Shown here piece after piece: positions 14,074 to 16,824 of a stretch of DNA of 16,824 bases (position 1 is its first letter; each line of letters begins with the position of its first letter). Under the pieces are notes generated by a model. That model was not told the origin of the DNA. It was given only the letters and a program-made list of their open reading frames with translations, and did no database searches. A program made the position numbers and the translations under genes. Source of the DNA: Candidatus Methylomirabilota bacterium (GTDB taxonomy: Bacteria; Methylomirabilota; Methylomirabilia; Methylomirabilales; Methylomirabilaceae); contig JAGWRQ010000023.1 in assembly GCA_028869615.1 (NCBI GenBank), positions 1 to 16,824 of the forward strand, given 5' to 3'.

Positions 14074-15851
14074 CCACCCCCCTGAGAGATCACGTCCCGA
14101 GCCTTTCTGAGCTTGCGTTGCACCGCCTCGTTGGCGCCGTCGATGGCAAGGGACCGTTCCCACTCCCTGATCGCCTCAGGGACCATCTGCTTTCTGAAGT
14201 ACACATCCCCAAGGTGTTCAAAGATGGTGGGGTCCTCCTTCTTCGTGAGTTCCACGGCGCGCTTCAGTTCCACCAGGGCTTCATCCACCATTCCCTTCTT
14301 ATAGTAGGCCCAGCCCAGACTGTCCACGAACGCCCCGTTATCGGGCTGCAATGCTAACGCCTGCTTGACCAAGGCAACCGACTCATCGAGCTTGATCCCT
14401 TCATCGGCGAACATGTAGCCCAGGTAGTTGTACGCATCGGCATTCTTCGGATCGACAACCAAAAGCCGGCGAAAGATCGTTTCGGCCTTGTCAATTTGAC
14501 GACTTCGCTCAAAGGCCGAGCCGAGTTGATAGAGGTAGGCGGCATTGCTCGGTTCCAGGCCGAGCGCGCGCTCAAGTTGCGCGATGGCCTGAGCATAGCT
14601 TTTTTGCTGGAAATAGATCAGACCCAGTAGGTACGGAATAGTGCCCTCGTTCGGCTTGAGGGCCCCCGCCGTAGAGAGCAGGTCGCTGGCCTCGGCATAG
14701 CGTTCCTTCTGGCTGAGGATATACCCGCGATGGAACAGCGCGTCCGGATAGCGCGGACTGCTCTTGGGAATCTGCGTCAGCTCTTCGAGGGCCTCATCGG
14801 GGCGCTTATCATCCTCAAGGGTCAACCCCAGATAGTAACGGACCTCGTAGTTGCTCGGTTCCTGTTGGAGAATGTCCCGAAAAGCTCGAACGGCTTCGCC
14901 ATACGCCCTCTTTTCATAATAAATGAACCCAATCCGCAGTTTGAATGAGCTGTTGTTCGGTTCTTGATCGAGCAACCGCCGATACTCGACAAGGGCGGCG
15001 TCCAAGTCCTTCTGTCTCAAGAGAAGCTGCGCCAAACGCTCCCGAAGCTCGCCGTTCCTGGGATCGTCATCAAGCGCGCGTTGATACGTCTCCCTGGCCT
15101 CGTCCAATCTCCCCTGCGCCTCCAGACTCATCCCGAGCGCCGCCAACGCGGGATCAAACTCTGAGTCGCGTTCCAGGATCTCCCGAAAGATCTGGCTTGC
15201 CTGCTCCGGCTGGCCCTCCTCCAGATAGAGACGACCCAGGTTATAGCGGATAACCAGCGAGCCCGGATCAACGTCCAGCGCTCTTCGGTATACAGCGATC
15301 GCCTCCTGCGCTTTCTTGGCCTCCGCATAGAGAGCCGCGAGTTGCAGGTACGTCTCGATCCGGTTGGGATTCAGGTCGACCGCCTCGCGGAGATATCGTT
15401 CAGCGGCCGAAAGGTTATGCAGGCTCTGATAGACAGCAGCCAAGAACAGGTGCGCTTGAAGGTTCTCCGGTTCGAGGGCAAGCGCATCCTCGCCCGCGTT
15501 GATCGCGCCCCGAAGGTCGCCCCGCTTCATATACAGGAAGGCCAGGTGATTGTGCATGACGACAGATTGAGGATCGATGCGCAGTGCCCCTTTCTGCCAT
15601 GTGATCGCCGTCTGATAATCCCCTGTTTGCTCCGCCAGCAGACTCCTCATGAATTGGTAGTAGGCCTCAGTCTTGCCTGCTTCCCTCTCGGCTGCTTTAG
15701 TCGTAGACGCGACGGCAGCGACTGGCGCCCCACGCCGTATCGCAGGCTCAGGCCCAACCGTCTGCGCGACGACGCACCCTTGACCGAATACGGCCAGCCC
15801 CACCAATCCGCAGAGACAATGTCGGACCCGCCCTAACCTACTCGCATTCAT
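14070..15851 (-). CDS. Secreted or envelope-anchored tetratricopeptide repeat protein
   Basis: 593 aa from ATG 15851, which follows AGGAG; a GTG at 15875 in the same frame is the alternative start. A basic N-terminus and a hydrophobic stretch (about 12-30) form a signal peptide. It ends in FGQGC, a poor lipobox, so a lipoprotein is possible but uncertain. From about residue 50 almost the whole chain is TPR repeats (roughly 14-16) of the A-x-x-x-x-x-x-A-L-x-x-x-P type. It is expected to be a periplasmic or outer-membrane scaffold. In Pseudomonas the corresponding position holds PA4667 (LbcA), a TPR lipoprotein that, as I recall, activates the CtpA protease. Equivalence is inferred from position and repeats, not shown. 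Confidence 0.88.
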   Translation of the reverse strand: MNASRLGRVRHCLCGLVGLAVFGQGCVVAQTVGPEPAIRRGAPVAAVASTTKAAEREAGKTEAYYQFMRSLLAEQTGDYQTAITWQKGALRIDPQSVVMHNHLAFLYMKRGDLRGAINAGEDALALEPENLQAHLFLAAVYQSLHNLSAAERYLREAVDLNPNRIETYLQLAALYAEAKKAQEAIAVYRRALDVDPGSLVIRYNLGRLYLEEGQPEQASQIFREILERDSEFDPALAALGMSLEAQGRLDEARETYQRALDDDPRNGELRERLAQLLLRQKDLDAALVEYRRLLDQEPNNSSFKLRIGFIYYEKRAYGEAVRAFRDILQQEPSNYEVRYYLGLTLEDDKRPDEALEELTQIPKSSPRYPDALFHRGYILSQKERYAEASDLLSTAGALKPNEGTIPYLLGLIYFQQKSYAQAIAQLERALGLEPSNAAYLYQLGSAFERSRQIDKAETIFRRLLVVDPKNADAYNYLGYMFADEGIKLDESVALVKQALALQPDNGAFVDSLGWAYYKKGMVDEALVELKRAVELTKKEDPTIFEHLGDVYFRKQMVPEAIREWERSLAIDGANEAVQRKLRKARDVISQGGG

Positions 15852-15885
15852 CCAACTCCTCACGCACTCCTGCACAGGCCGGTGA

Positions 15886-16551
15886 CTACGACCGCCCCGT
15901 CATTTTCGATCTGAGCCTAGCAGGTCCAAGGGTCGGAGTCAACGCCGAATGCCTCGGGCGGGATCGCTCTTGCACATAGCCGCCGATGATGGCCAGCAAC
16001 GATTCCCGGCCCTCCTCAGACTTCGCCGAAAACGGAATAACCGCCTGAGGATCGCTCAAGCCTAAGGCATGGGCGACACCGCGGATCTGTGCGTCGCGGC
16101 CCGTCCGCCGAAGCTTATCGATCTTGGTGAGAACGGGGACCCAGTCGAGGGAAAGATGATCCAGCAACCGCTTCATCTGCAGGTCCTTCTCCGTGACCCC
16201 CTGTCGCGCATCAAGGAGCACGATGACAGCCCTGAGGTCGCGACCCGCATCCAGATATCCCTCGATCAGTGGTCCCCACGCCTGTCGAATCGAGTCAGGC
16301 GCCTTTGCGTAACCGTAGCCAGGAAGATCAACCAGATAGAAGTTCCGGTTGATCAGAAAAAAATTAAGAAGCTGCGTTCGGCCCGGCACGCCGCTGACGC
16401 GGGCAAGCCCACGGCGGCGCAGCAGACAGTTAATCAGCGAGGACTTGCCGACATTGGAGCGTCCCACGACCGCGATCTCCGCTCGTTGCTCACGCGGGAG
16501 TTGGGCGAGTAACGCTATACTTGTGACGAACTCGGCGGAGAGGATTTTCAC
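15886..16551 (-). CDS. engB: Ribosome-biogenesis GTPase EngB/YihA/YsxC
   Basis: Essential GTPase for 50S assembly. 221 aa from GTG 16551. G1 is GRSNVGKSS (30-38), G3 DLPG (75-78), G4 TKID (142-145) and G5 SAK (175-177); the switch region SGVPGRTQ precedes G3. The start is chosen because translation from GTG 16551 gives MKILSAEFVTS, the YsxC-type N-terminus. The open frame extends 35 codons further but with residues unlike the family. No Shine-Dalgarno precedes the GTG; an extended -10 box ends 6 nt before it, suggesting a leaderless mRNA. A C-terminal tail of about 25 residues exceeds most homologues. Confidence 0.93.
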   Translation of the reverse strand: MKILSAEFVTSIALLAQLPREQRAEIAVVGRSNVGKSSLINCLLRRRGLARVSGVPGRTQLLNFFLINRNFYLVDLPGYGYAKAPDSIRQAWGPLIEGYLDAGRDLRAVIVLLDARQGVTEKDLQMKRLLDHLSLDWVPVLTKIDKLRRTGRDAQIRGVAHALGLSDPQAVIPFSAKSEEGRESLLAIIGGYVQERSRPRHSALTPTLGPARLRSKMTGRS

Positions 16552-16557
16552 AGCGTC

Positions 16558-16566
16558 AGTATAGCA
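16558..16566 (-). promoter_or_regulatory. Extended -10 promoter element for engB
   Basis: On the minus strand TGC (16566-16564) directly precedes TATACT (16563-16558), giving the TGnTATAAT-type extended -10. There is no -35 match at the usual distance, which extended -10 promoters can tolerate. Six bases separate the box from the engB GTG, so transcription would start at or next to the start codon. Activity is inferred. Confidence 0.5.
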
Positions 16567-16594
16567 TAGCTTGCCTGATGTCGGTCCTTTGGTC

Positions 16595-16623
16595 TTGACC
16601 CACCCCTTCCGCCGTGCTAGTGA
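16595..16623 (+). promoter_or_regulatory. Possible leuB promoter
   Basis: TTGACC (16595-16600) is followed 17 nt later by TAGTGA (16618-16623), preceded by TGC. The -35 is good and the -10 poor, but spacing and the extended TG fit, and it points at leuB in the divergent engB-leuB gap. Confidence 0.3.
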
Positions 16624-16677
16624 TGAAGGCCCTTGGAACGAAGGCGTTGGTCGCATGTCATCGATGACGGAGGGTTC

Positions 16678-16824
16678 ATGGCTCGGATTGCTGTGCTACC
16701 TGGAGATGGAGTGGGGCCGGAGATCGTCCTGGAGGCAACGAAGGTCCTGCAACACGTCGGCGCACTGTTCGGTATCCCTCTGACGTTCGAAGAAGGGATC
16801 GTCGGAGGAGCGGCCATCGACCGA
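16678..16824 (+). CDS. leuB: 3-isopropylmalate dehydrogenase, N-terminal fragment (runs off the right edge)
   Basis: The first 49 codons are present. The protein opens MARIAVLPGDGVGPEIVLEA, the beta-strand and loop signature of the isocitrate/isopropylmalate dehydrogenase family (I-A-V-L-P-G-D-G-x-G-P-E). IPMDH catalyses the oxidative decarboxylation in leucine synthesis; the spacing to a following FEE segment also fits leuB. A tartrate or homoisocitrate dehydrogenase cannot be excluded from so short a piece. ATG 16678 follows CGGAGGG. It is the only plus-strand gene and is divergent from engB. Confidence 0.82.
   Translation, partial: MARIAVLPGDGVGPEIVLEATKVLQHVGALFGIPLTFEEGIVGGAAIDR

Noticed and set aside
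13246..14163. Longer start for the lipoprotein at 14163
   Set aside because: It would put 30 charged residues before the signal peptide and overlap the TPR gene heavily. ATG 14073 gives a normal lipoprotein signal and an ATGA coupling.

Overview
The window is a dense chromosomal housekeeping segment from a Gram-negative bacterium. Apart from a partial leuB entering at the right edge on the plus strand, every gene is on the minus strand, so transcription runs from right (about 16.55 kb) to left (position 1). Gaps are short and several genes overlap by 1 to 17 nt. No gap exceeds about 130 bases, and I see no mobile element, CRISPR array or prophage. Genes point to an outer membrane (LolB-like lipoprotein, TPR secreted protein), the MEP isoprenoid pathway (ispD, ispF, ispE), a CarD-type RNA polymerase regulator and a zinc-ribbon S18. 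GC looks to be in the high fifties by eye. The mix of gammaproteobacterial-type and Firmicute-type gene neighbourhoods suggests a deep-branching lineage such as NC10/Methylomirabilota, Nitrospirota or a deltaproteobacterium. That placement is a guess.

Region A (about 9.9-16.6 kb, minus) reads engB, TPR protein, LolB-like lipoprotein, ispE, tRNA-Gln(TTG), prs, rplY, pth. From TPR to pth this is the order I recall from Pseudomonas. A 7-codon leader ORF with a strong ribosome binding site ends on the first base of the prs start codon. Region B (about 6.0-9.9 kb) reads rpsF, ssb, rpsR, DUF2232 membrane protein (YybS-like), rplI, dnaB, a Bacillus-like replication/ribosome operon without gdpP. Region C (1-5.9 kb) reads radA, carD, PIN-TRAM membrane protein (YacL-like), ispD, ispF, cysS, rlmB (partial). 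It resembles the Bacillus radA-disA-yacL-ispD-ispF-cysS-rlmB cluster, but carD sits where disA would be.

The genes serve translation (cysS, rlmB, rpsF, rpsR, rplI, rplY, pth, tRNA-Gln, engB), replication and recombination (dnaB, ssb, radA), nucleotide and isoprenoid supply (prs, ispDEF), envelope biogenesis (TPR, LolB-like, DUF2232) and transcription control (CarD).

The least ordinary signals are small. They are an array of eight diverged 7-bp repeats between dnaB and radA, a near-consensus promoter inside the 3' end of radA that would make a nearly leaderless carD mRNA, an extended -10 box that would make engB leaderless, the uORF coupled to prs, the joint absence of both c-di-AMP genes from their usual slots, and an IspF lacking several canonical C-terminal residues. 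I found no clearly new multi-gene system.
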